Below the pieces are notes generated by a model. The model was not told the origin of the DNA, searched no databases, and saw only the letters and a list, made by a program, of their open reading frames with translations. Shown in pieces: positions 5,733 to 13,135 of a stretch of 14,690 nucleotides of DNA (its first letter is position 1; every line of letters starts with the position of its first letter). This DNA is from SKLM01 sp964390305. GTDB taxonomy: Bacteria > Chloroflexota > Anaerolineae > B4-G1. The stretch is from the NCBI GenBank assembly GCA_964390305.1, contig CAYMHT010000064.1, positions 1-14,690 of the forward strand, read 5' to 3'. A program made the translations under genes and the position numbers.

Positions 5733-7973
5733 TTGAGCTCTTCGTCTGCTTCGGATGAAGCCAAGCCGCGCTGGACGAGAGAGCGCATTCGCCTTCTTCT
5801 CATCCTCGCCGTCGTCCTGTTCGGTCTCGTGCAGCGGTCGTGTGCTGCCCAGCGCCTGCCCGTAGATGCGGACGAGCCGGTGTACGCTTGGGCGGCCTCC
5901 TACTACGCCGGCTTGATGGCCCGAGGCGAGTGGAGCGCGATCCCCGATTACACCTACAACATTGAGCACCCCGTCTTCAACAAGCTGCTGTACGCGGCGG
6001 GACTCAGGCTCGTGGGCTATGAAGGACCATCAGACCAGCCGGCCGAGCCGCCATCCAGGGACGCAATTGCCTCCTGGGGGGACGAGCCTGCTGAGCTCGG
6101 GGTCTTTCTCATCGACCGCTACGTCTCGGTGCTCTTCGGAACACTCCAGGTGCTTGTGGTCGCCGTTGCCAACCCTCTCGCTGGCGCCCTGCTGGCCATT
6201 CATACGATGACGGTTAAGTACACGGCCGAAATCTACCTCGAGGCCGTCGCTGCGTTCGCCATCACCCTGTGCATCGTCGCCTATGACCGCGCCCGTCGGC
6301 GAGGCCGGGGGCGGAGTGGTGGCTGGTTTTGGCTTTCGGCCGGGCTTCTTGGTGTCGCGGCAGCCTCGAAGTACGCCTACGTGGTGCCGACCCTGGCGAT
6401 GGTGCCGTTTCTCTTGTGGCAGCAGCAGCGCAAGCCATGGAACGTGGTTCTGTACGGTCTTCTGGCGTTGGCGGTCTTCTTTGCCCTTAACCCTATCCTG
6501 TGGCCAGACCCGATGGGCCGGCTGCGGCAGTCAATCCTGCTCCATCAGGAATACCCGTCCTCCGGGGAAGTGGCGCGCTACGACTATCCCTGGTGGCAGC
6601 CGATCAGCTGGATGCGGGGCGCCGCCATGTGGCATCCGATGGTATTCTGGTTTCCCTTCGACCTCCTGGTGTTCTTGGCGTGCCTAGTTGGGCTGCCTTT
6701 CCTCTGTCGCCAGAACAAGCTCTACTTCGGGTGGCTCGTGGTCGGCTGGGTATTTCTTCTCCTTTGGCCTACGAAGTGGCCCCATTACACGCTGATTGTG
6801 ACCCCCGCCATCTGTCTTTCGGTGGGCGCCATCTGCCGTGCCGTTGTGGACAGGTATGATCTCCATCTGGATCACGAGAGCTGGCGGCGGATCTCTCGCT
6901 ATCTTCCTGATCATACGTTCTGGATCGCGCCACCTAGGTGGCTTCTGATCTTGGTCGCGATCTTGATCTTGGCTTACGGTCTGGGATCCCTCGTAGTGCG
7001 CATCAATCGTGTTCGGCAACTGCGCGGCTGGACCTCGCACTCGGCATCCCGGGGCGAGTTGGCCTCTGACGTTGTCAATGACCTGGCCTTGGATGCCGAG
7101 GGGCGGATCTGGATCGGCACTCGGGGTGGCGTGACGATCTACGAGGAAGACGAGGCCACAGTGCTGGAAGCCGCAGGCTCGTCCGTGCTGAACAATCAAG
7201 TCACGGCTCTGGAGTTGGACGCTGCTGGCCGGATGTGGGTCGGCACGGAGGCTGGGGTCAGGGTGGTGGAGGATGGAGAGTGGGCTACGTACACGGCGAC
7301 TGAGATGGGATTGCCGGCCGCTGGTGTTCGGGCGTTGGCGGCGGGGCGCAACGGCCACATGTGGGTTGGGACCCGGACTGGCGCGGCTATGTGGGACGGC
7401 CACGAGTGGCGCGTCTTTTCTACCCGGGAGGCTGGTCTGGTCACCGAGACAGTGCTGGCCTTGGCGCTGGACGAGGTGGGACGAGTCTGGATGGGCACGG
7501 AGAGAGGCCTTGCGGTGCTCAATCCCTCCGCCGAGGCGACGTCATGGATCAGTTACACGACCTTGTCCTCCGACCTCCCATCGAACGGCATTCGCGCGTT
7601 GGAGGCAGACCCGCGGGGAGGGGTCTGGATCGGAACAGGAGGGGGTGGGCTCTGTCTGCTCCATCGAGGGGAGTGGACGTGCTACCGCGCGGGAAGCTCC
7701 GACCTGCCGTGGAATACGGTGACCGCACTGGCGATAGACGATCGGCAGCGAGTCTGGGTGGCCACGGAGAGGCCCGCCGAAATTGGTGGAGCTGTGGCGG
7801 TCCTTGATCGCGAGGACGGGCTGGAGTGGCGGACGTACACACCACATAACTCTGGCCTCGCCAGCGGTCAGGTAAATGCCATCCTGCAGGACGGCGAGGG
7901 GCGATACTGGTTCGCTACGAAGTTCGACGGGGTCAGCGTCTACGCTGCCGACGGAACCGGAGGCAATGAATGA
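5733..7973 (+). CDS. GT-C (PMT/GT39-like) membrane glycosyltransferase fused to a seven-repeat Reg_prop beta-propeller
   Basis: This 746-residue fusion starts at a TTG, supported by AAGGAG (5718-5723) and the absence of any other in-frame start. Residues 1-425 form a polytopic GT-C-like region: a basic N-tail, a first span at about 20-36, then VDADEPVY (44-51) with the acidic pair expected of the catalytic loop, and NIEHPVFNKLLY (76-87), matching the family HPP-like motif. About ten spans follow, the last near 403-422. Such enzymes move a sugar from a polyprenyl-phosphate donor to an acceptor outside the membrane. Residues 445-738 hold seven repeats of about 42-51 residues with W-x-(G/A)-T cores at Trp 460, 502, 544, 586, 632, 675 and 726, the signature of 'two-component regulator propeller' repeats. 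No kinase domain follows. Acceptor and role are unknown; I know of no characterised protein with this architecture. Confidence 0.85.
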   Translation: MSSSSASDEAKPRWTRERIRLLLILAVVLFGLVQRSCAAQRLPVDADEPVYAWAASYYAGLMARGEWSAIPDYTYNIEHPVFNKLLYAAGLRLVGYEGPSDQPAEPPSRDAIASWGDEPAELGVFLIDRYVSVLFGTLQVLVVAVANPLAGALLAIHTMTVKYTAEIYLEAVAAFAITLCIVAYDRARRRGRGRSGGWFWLSAGLLGVAAASKYAYVVPTLAMVPFLLWQQQRKPWNVVLYGLLALAVFFALNPILWPDPMGRLRQSILLHQEYPSSGEVARYDYPWWQPISWMRGAAMWHPMVFWFPFDLLVFLACLVGLPFLCRQNKLYFGWLVVGWVFLLLWPTKWPHYTLIVTPAICLSVGAICRAVVDRYDLHLDHESWRRISRYLPDHTFWIAPPRWLLILVAILILAYGLGSLVVRINRVRQLRGWTSHSASRGELASDVVNDLALDAEGRIWIGTRGGVTIYEEDEATVLEAAGSSVLNNQVTALELDAAGRMWVGTEAGVRVVEDGEWATYTATEMGLPAAGVRALAAGRNGHMWVGTRTGAAMWDGHEWRVFSTREAGLVTETVLALALDEVGRVWMGTERGLAVLNPSAEATSWISYTTLSSDLPSNGIRALEADPRGGVWIGTGGGGLCLLHRGEWTCYRAGSSDLPWNTVTALAIDDRQRVWVATERPAEIGGAVAVLDREDGLEWRTYTPHNSGLASGQVNAILQDGEGRYWFATKFDGVSVYAADGTGGNE

Positions 7974-9478
7974 CACAGATCAGCACCCCGGAGTGGGTTA
8001 CGGACGCCGTTTTCTATCAGATCTTTCCCGATCGCTTCGCCAGGAGCGATCGGGTGCCGAAGCCATCGAACCTGGAGCCATGGGATTCTCCCCCCACCGT
8101 ATACGGTTTCAAAGGCGGCGATCTGCTGGGCGTTGTCGAGCATCTCGACTATCTGGAAGAACTCGGGATCAACGCCATATACTTCAACCCCATCTTCCAA
8201 TCGGTGGCCAATCACCGCTATCACACCCACGACTACTACCGGGTCGATCCCATTCTGGGCGGAGACGATGCCTTGCGCCAGATGCTGGACGCGGCTCACG
8301 AGCGGGGTATTCGCGTCGTCTTGGACGGGGTCTTCAACCACGCCAGCCGGGGCTTCTATCAGTTTCAGCACACCCTGGAGAACGGAATGGAGTCTCCGTA
8401 TCTCGATTGGTTCCACTTCGACAAAGAGCGGCTGGAGGCCCATGAACAGCTGAACCCCTACCCGGGCCGCACACGCGAGGCAGGCTTTCGGCGCCGAAAA
8501 GAGGCGTTGAAGGAGCTGGGCTACCGGGCCTGGCACGACTTGCCGGCGCTCCCCAAGCTCAACACCGATACGGAGGGCGTACGACGGTTCATTCTTGATG
8601 TGGCGCGTCACTGGATCGAGTTCGGCGTCGACGGCTGGCGTCTTGATGTGCCCCACGAGATTGACGATGACACGTTCTGGCGCAAGTTTAGAGACACGGT
8701 CAAGGGGGCCAATTCAGACGCATACATCGTGGGCGAAATCTGGGACGACGCGAGGCGCTGGCTCCAGGGTGATCAGTTCGATGCGGTCATGAACTACGTC
8801 TTCAACCGTGCCTGTCTTGGCTTCTTCGGCGGCGAGAGCCTGGATGTGGGCCAACGTCCTGGAGGCTATCAGCTGCGGCGAATGAAGGCAACCGAGTTCG
8901 CCGAAGAGGTGGACGACTTGCTGGGGCTTTACGATTGGCACGTGACGCTCGTCCAGTTCAATCTGCTCAGCAGTCACGACATGCCTCGCTTCCTGACCCT
9001 GGTTCGAGAGGACAAGAAGGCGCTGAAGCTGGCCACGTTCTTCCAGATGACCTTCCCCGGCGCACCCTCCATCTACTACGGCGATGAGGTGGGGATGGAG
9101 GGTGGCCCTGATCCCGACGCTCGCCGGCCGTTCCGTTGGGATGAGGATCGCTGGGATGAGGATCTGTTGGCCTTCTTCCGTCGTGCCATCGCGCTCCGCC
9201 ACGACCATCCTGCCCTGCGGCGGGGGCGGTTCAGCCGCGTGCACGCCGATGACCAGCACAACGTCTACGCCTTTGCGCGGAGAGGGGAGGAAGAGATCTT
9301 GGTCGTAGTGCTCAACAACGGGCTGGATCCTTATGAGCTGGACGTGGATGTCGGGGACCTGTTCGCCGATGGCGAGTCCCTCCAGGACGTGTGGGCGGGT
9401 CACGAAGCGGCGGTCACCGATGGACGTGCTACCGGTGCGGTTCTCTCGCCGCGCTCCGGGGCGGTGCTGACGGTGTAG
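7970..9478 (+). CDS. GH13 maltodextrin-hydrolysing enzyme (cyclomaltodextrinase/neopullulanase-like catalytic core)
   Basis: This 502-residue GH13 enzyme lacks a signal peptide and begins directly with the barrel (DAVFYQIFPDRFARSD, 12-27), so it is a cytoplasmic core without the N-terminal sandwich that many neopullulanases carry. Typical elements include GFKGGDL (46-52) and HRYHTHDYY (82-90). The catalytic set is complete: region I DGVFNH (119-124), region II GWRLD with Arg224 and nucleophile Asp226, region III IVGEIWD with acid/base Glu256, and region IV SSHD with His336 and Asp337. The C-terminal beta-domain starts near 425. It is clearly a different subgroup from the GH13 protein encoded at 3805-5691, not a recent duplicate. 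The start at 7970 overlaps the previous stop (ATGA) and has GGAGG at 7959-7963, so translation is probably coupled. Confidence 0.93.
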   Translation: MTQISTPEWVTDAVFYQIFPDRFARSDRVPKPSNLEPWDSPPTVYGFKGGDLLGVVEHLDYLEELGINAIYFNPIFQSVANHRYHTHDYYRVDPILGGDDALRQMLDAAHERGIRVVLDGVFNHASRGFYQFQHTLENGMESPYLDWFHFDKERLEAHEQLNPYPGRTREAGFRRRKEALKELGYRAWHDLPALPKLNTDTEGVRRFILDVARHWIEFGVDGWRLDVPHEIDDDTFWRKFRDTVKGANSDAYIVGEIWDDARRWLQGDQFDAVMNYVFNRACLGFFGGESLDVGQRPGGYQLRRMKATEFAEEVDDLLGLYDWHVTLVQFNLLSSHDMPRFLTLVREDKKALKLATFFQMTFPGAPSIYYGDEVGMEGGPDPDARRPFRWDEDRWDEDLLAFFRRAIALRHDHPALRRGRFSRVHADDQHNVYAFARRGEEEILVVVLNNGLDPYELDVDVGDLFADGESLQDVWAGHEAAVTDGRATGAVLSPRSGAVLTV

Positions 9479-9682
9479 CGAACACGCACCATGTCCTCGA
9501 GACCGCGCCGGAAGATCGTGTTGGAAGGTACCCGGCTGACGTTCAACAATAGGGAGGCGCCTTGAAGTCTCCGGCAACCCCGCGCAGTCCGACGATCCAC
9601 AGGGGCTCGTTGATGAGCAGAAGCGGATACGCGACCCGGTCGATATGATGGTTTAGGATAAGAGGAAGAGGAGGAAGCAGGG
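9479..9682 (+). promoter_or_regulatory. 204-base gap upstream of the GH57 gene
   Basis: This is the second-longest space between genes in the locus, so a separate promoter for the surface hydrolase is possible, but no convincing -35/-10 pair was found. Two tiny frames exist: ATG 9491 to TGA 9565 (24 residues, no ribosome binding site) and TTG 9562 to TGA 9648 (28 residues, preceded by GGGAGG at 9552-9557). Neither resembles a known protein. A purine-rich tract at 9659-9677 contains AGGAGG (9669-9674), which serves the start at 9683. Confidence 0.4.
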
Positions 9683-12600
9683 ATGGAAGGGACGCATAGG
9701 TTGCATCGACTCGCTGTGATTGTGGCAACTCTAGCGGCGGCCTTAGTGCTGAGTTCATGTCGCACGACGCCAGCACCCACGCCGACGGCGATGCTCACTG
9801 CACCGCCCACTGAGGAGCCCAGCCCGGCTCCCACGGTTGCATCGGAGGACGTCGTTCACTTGGCCATCGTCTGGCACCAGCATCAACCGGTCTACTTCAA
9901 GGACCCCGAGACAGGTGTCTACGCCAAGCCCTGGGTGCGCGTCCACGCCGCCAAGGACTACTACGATATGGCCGCGATGCTGAAGGAGTACCCGGACATC
10001 CATACGACCTTCAATCTCACGCCCAGTCTCATTCGTCAATTGGACGATTTTGCGGCTGGCGCCACCGACGAGTACTGGGAGATGACGATGGTGCCGGCCG
10101 AGGAGTTGACGGAGGAACAGAAGCGCTTCATTCTTCGCCGCTTCTTTGACATCAACTCGAAGATCATTGAGCGCTTCCCGCGCTATGTCGGGCTCCAGGC
10201 CATGCGGCCTGGGGCTGGGGACGAGCAGATCCAGGCCGCAATCGAGAGCTGGACCGCCCAGGATTTCCGCGATCTGCAGGTTCTCTTCAACCTGGCCTGG
10301 ACCGACCCGAGCTTTCTGGCTGAGGAACCGCTGGTCTCGCTGGTCGAGAAGGAACGCGACTACAGCGAGGAGGACAAGGCCATCGTCCTGGACGAGCACT
10401 TGCGGATCCTCAAGAATGTCATCCCTCTCCATCGAGAGATGCAGGAGGCTGGACAGATCGAGGTGACGATGACGCCTTTTGCCCATCCGATCCTGCCGCT
10501 GCTGGTGGATACAAACCTGGCCAAGGTGGCCATGCCGTCCGCCGAGCTGCCCGTCCCTCCTTTCCGCTATGGGGAGGATGCAGCAGCCCAGGTGGCGCGG
10601 GGAGTGGCGATGTATCAAGAGCACTTCGGCACGGATCCGCGCGGGATGTGGCCCGCCGAGGGCTCTGTCGCTCAGATCATCGTGAACATGGTAGGCGATG
10701 CAGGCATCGGCTGGATGGCCTCGGATGAGGGGGTGCTGGCCAAATCCCTGGGCATGGACTCGTTCGCTCGCGACACGGATGACGTGGTCCGAGAGGCGGA
10801 CGCGCTCTACCGACCCTACACGGTGGAAGGCGCCCAGGGGATCCCGGTGGCCATCGTCTTCCGCGACACAGTGATCTCGGACAAGGTCGGCTTCACCTAC
10901 TCCGGTCTTGAGGGCGAGGTGGCCGCCCAGGACTTCGTCAAGCGCATCCACGATATCCACGACCGTCTGCGCGAGGAGGGAGCAGAGGGACCGAATCTGG
11001 TCACCGTCATCCTCGACGGTGAGAATGCTTGGGAGCACTACCCCAACGATGGTAAGGCCTTCTTGCACAGTATGTACCGGATGCTCTCTGAGGATGAGGG
11101 CATCGTCACCGTGACGCCCAGCGAGTACCTGGAGAAGTTCCCGGAAGAGCCCGGTCGCCACATCGACGATCTCTGGCCGGGCTCGTGGATCAACCACGAT
11201 TTCTCCACCTGGATCGGCGAAGATGAGGAGAACCGCGCCTGGGACTACCTGCGGCGCGTACGGGAGACGCTCGAGAAACACGAGTCCGGTGTTCGTGTGC
11301 CCCCCAGCCAAGAGGCGCTGGAGGAAGCCCTGACGCAGATGTACATCGCTGAAGGGTCCGACTGGTTTTGGTGGTACGGTGCAGATCAGACGTCCGGCTC
11401 CGACGAGGACTTCGACCGCCAGTACCGTGATACGCTCACACGGGTGCTCACCACGCTAGGCGAGGAGCCACCTGACTGGTTGAGCGTGCCCATCATCGCC
11501 GAGTCACCTGCCCCGGCAGAGCAGGCTGCCTCCGGCTTGATCTCTCCGACCATCGACGGGGTGGTCAGCGAAGGCGAGTGGGAGAGGGCGGGGATCTACA
11601 GCGTCGGCGCCGGCGCGATGGCACCGGGGACGGTGCCGATGGACCGCCTCGCCTACGGCTTCAGTGCCGAGGACCTGTACCTGCGTGTGGACGCGGGGGC
11701 CGATTGGAGCGCGCTGACCACCGCAGGAGGGAATCCGGATGCCCGCGCCTACCTGGGATTCTATCTGTTGCCCCCGGGCGGCGCCGCCGCGAGCGCCTTC
11801 TCTCGGTTCGGTAAGCCCGATACCTATCTGGGATTCGGTGCGACACGCCTACTGGAGATCGCATTCGCCGCGAACGCTGAGATTGTGGATGTCACCTTCT
11901 CTACCTTTCACGACGAGCGCTGGGTTGCCCAGGAACTCCCTGGCGGCGAGACGGCTATCCCGGTGGCCGTGCGCGGTCCTACCCTGGAGCTGGCGCTCCC
12001 GCTGGAGATACTGGCCCCGGCGGCCGCCAGCGAGGCGACTGCGATAGCCAGTGGCGATCGAGTGCAGATGCGGGCGGTTTACAGCCAGGGCACCACGGAG
12101 GATGCCAGCGATCTGGTGATCATGCCCGCCAGTGGTCCCGCTCTCATGGTGGTGCCGGATCTTGGCTTGACCACGGAAGTGCTGAAGATCACGGATCCAG
12201 AGAACGACGACTATGGACCAGGTACGTACACGTATCCCACCGACGCAGTCTTCCAGCCAGGCGTGTTCGACGCCACCTCATTCAGTGTCGGTTACGACGA
12301 CACGTACATCGTCTTCCGCCTCAGCCTCCGCGGTGCGCTCGAGAATGTCTGGGATTCACCCAACGGCGTCTCCGTGCAGACTGTGGATATCTACATCGAC
12401 AAGGATGGCCCGGATAGCGGCGATCGCCTGTTGCTGCCGGGGCGCAACGCCGCGCTGAGTCCCGACTACGCCTGGGACTACGCGGTGTGGATAGAGGGCT
12501 GGACACCGGGGCTGTATGTGCCTGGCGATGAGGCACCCGCGCAGGTGGATGCTGACCTGGTCGTCATTGCCGACCCAGGCCAGAGCAAGATCACCATCAA

Positions 12601-12913
12601 GGTGCCCAGAGCCGTCCTGGGTGACGAGCCAGGCGACTGGGCTTATGCCGCTGCGGTGCTGGGTCAGGAGGGCTTCCCGGCCAGCGGTGTCTGGCGCGTC
12701 CGGGATGTCGAGGAGGAAGCCGCCCAGTGGCGCTTCGGAGGCGCTCCCGCTGACACAACCAACCACACTCGCATCATCGATCTCGCCTGGCCCGCCGATG
12801 CCACGCCGAGCCAGGAGCAGATGCTGAGCGACTACCCTCCGTCAGAGGAGCCTGATATGGATCAGCTAGAGCCGGAGGACTTCGCTCAGGTGGAGATGTT
12901 GCAGCCAGAGTAG
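9683..12913 (+). CDS. Surface GH57 amylopullulanase-like lipoprotein with two C-terminal beta-sandwich domains
   Basis: This 1076-residue hydrolase probably degrades starch, pullulan or glycogen outside the membrane and feeds the importer encoded upstream. A lipoprotein signal ends at lipobox LSSC (Cys26), followed by a Pro/Thr/Ser/Glu linker (27-54). The GH57 region spans about 57-600: WHQHQPVY (64-71), GMWPAEGS (321-328), the nucleophile motif ASDEGVL with Glu349, ILDGENAWE with acid/base Asp445, and DWFWWYGADQTS (560-571). Residues about 620-815 look like a CBM9/DOMON-type sandwich (PTIDGVVSEGEWERA). Residues about 830-1035 match the glucodextranase-like C-terminal domain (ITDPENDDYGPGTYTYP, LLLPGRN) known from amylopullulanases. 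Both probably bind glycans. AGGAGG at 9669-9674 sets the start. Amylopullulanase versus plain alpha-amylase activity cannot be decided from sequence. Confidence 0.92.
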   Translation: MEGTHRLHRLAVIVATLAAALVLSSCRTTPAPTPTAMLTAPPTEEPSPAPTVASEDVVHLAIVWHQHQPVYFKDPETGVYAKPWVRVHAAKDYYDMAAMLKEYPDIHTTFNLTPSLIRQLDDFAAGATDEYWEMTMVPAEELTEEQKRFILRRFFDINSKIIERFPRYVGLQAMRPGAGDEQIQAAIESWTAQDFRDLQVLFNLAWTDPSFLAEEPLVSLVEKERDYSEEDKAIVLDEHLRILKNVIPLHREMQEAGQIEVTMTPFAHPILPLLVDTNLAKVAMPSAELPVPPFRYGEDAAAQVARGVAMYQEHFGTDPRGMWPAEGSVAQIIVNMVGDAGIGWMASDEGVLAKSLGMDSFARDTDDVVREADALYRPYTVEGAQGIPVAIVFRDTVISDKVGFTYSGLEGEVAAQDFVKRIHDIHDRLREEGAEGPNLVTVILDGENAWEHYPNDGKAFLHSMYRMLSEDEGIVTVTPSEYLEKFPEEPGRHIDDLWPGSWINHDFSTWIGEDEENRAWDYLRRVRETLEKHESGVRVPPSQEALEEALTQMYIAEGSDWFWWYGADQTSGSDEDFDRQYRDTLTRVLTTLGEEPPDWLSVPIIAESPAPAEQAASGLISPTIDGVVSEGEWERAGIYSVGAGAMAPGTVPMDRLAYGFSAEDLYLRVDAGADWSALTTAGGNPDARAYLGFYLLPPGGAAASAFSRFGKPDTYLGFGATRLLEIAFAANAEIVDVTFSTFHDERWVAQELPGGETAIPVAVRGPTLELALPLEILAPAAASEATAIASGDRVQMRAVYSQGTTEDASDLVIMPASGPALMVVPDLGLTTEVLKITDPENDDYGPGTYTYPTDAVFQPGVFDATSFSVGYDDTYIVFRLSLRGALENVWDSPNGVSVQTVDIYIDKDGPDSGDRLLLPGRNAALSPDYAWDYAVWIEGWTPGLYVPGDEAPAQVDADLVVIADPGQSKITIKVPRAVLGDEPGDWAYAAAVLGQEGFPASGVWRVRDVEEEAAQWRFGGAPADTTNHTRIIDLAWPADATPSQEQMLSDYPPSEEPDMDQLEPEDFAQVEMLQPE

Positions 12914-12978
12914 CGGCGCGTTTCCTCTTGAGTTGGCGCGGACCACGCCCGGGCTTGTCCCGCGGACGATGTCCGCAA

Positions 12979-13033
12979 GGAAGGGGGAGTCGCAGCGCGA
13001 TGGCTCCTCCTTCCCGCTTCAGAATGCCTTTTT
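12979..13033 (+). terminator. Probable terminator after the GH57 gene
   Basis: GGAAGGGGGAG (12979-12989) pairs with CTCCTCCTTCC (13004-13014), giving eleven pairs with one G-U, around a 14-base loop. TTTTT follows at 13029-13033, but 14 bases after the stem, so it is not ideal. A compact hairpin GCGGAC-GAT-GTCCGC (12962-12976) sits just before it. Together they plausibly end the carbohydrate transcript, and a new promoter begins at once. Confidence 0.55.
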
Positions 13034-13060
13034 GACAGACCGATTTCCCCGTGATACACT
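13032..13060 (+). promoter_or_regulatory. Strong sigma-70-type promoter for recJ
   Basis: A perfect -35 TTGACA (13032-13037) is followed by a 17-base spacer and -10 TACACT (13055-13060), with an extended -10 TG at 13052-13053. Transcription should start near 13067, giving a leader of about 65 bases before the recJ ATG. The -35 begins inside the T-tract of the preceding terminator. This is the best promoter match in the window. Confidence 0.75.
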
Positions 13061-13081
13061 CGCCTGCCTGACTCTGGAGGC

Positions 13082-13135
13082 TTGATCGCTGCTCTGCTTC
13101 ATCAGGTCCTAACCGCCTACTTCCGTCCACGATGA
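13082..13135 (+). other. Possible 17-codon leader frame coupled to recJ
   Basis: A TTG at 13082 opens a 17-codon frame (product would read MIAALLHQVLTAYFRPR) whose TGA at 13133-13135 overlaps the recJ ATG as ATGA. The recJ start itself has no ribosome binding site. GGAGG at 13076-13080 is the only one in the leader, but it lies just one base from this TTG, which is too close for normal initiation. It is recorded as a weak possibility for translational coupling. Confidence 0.15.

Noticed and set aside
7076..7950. DNA tandem repeat or CRISPR-like periodicity in the propeller region
   Set aside because: The periodicity is at protein level (about 42-51 residues per blade); DNA units are too diverged, and there are no identical repeats with unique spacers.
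7966..7968. Alternative ATG just before the second GH13 gene
   Set aside because: It is in a different frame and does not lead into the GH13 protein; ATG 7970 gives the intact enzyme.
9755..11311. 518-codon open frame on the minus strand
   Set aside because: It is antisense to the GH57 catalytic domain. The protein is low in pattern, and the + strand frame has all family motifs.
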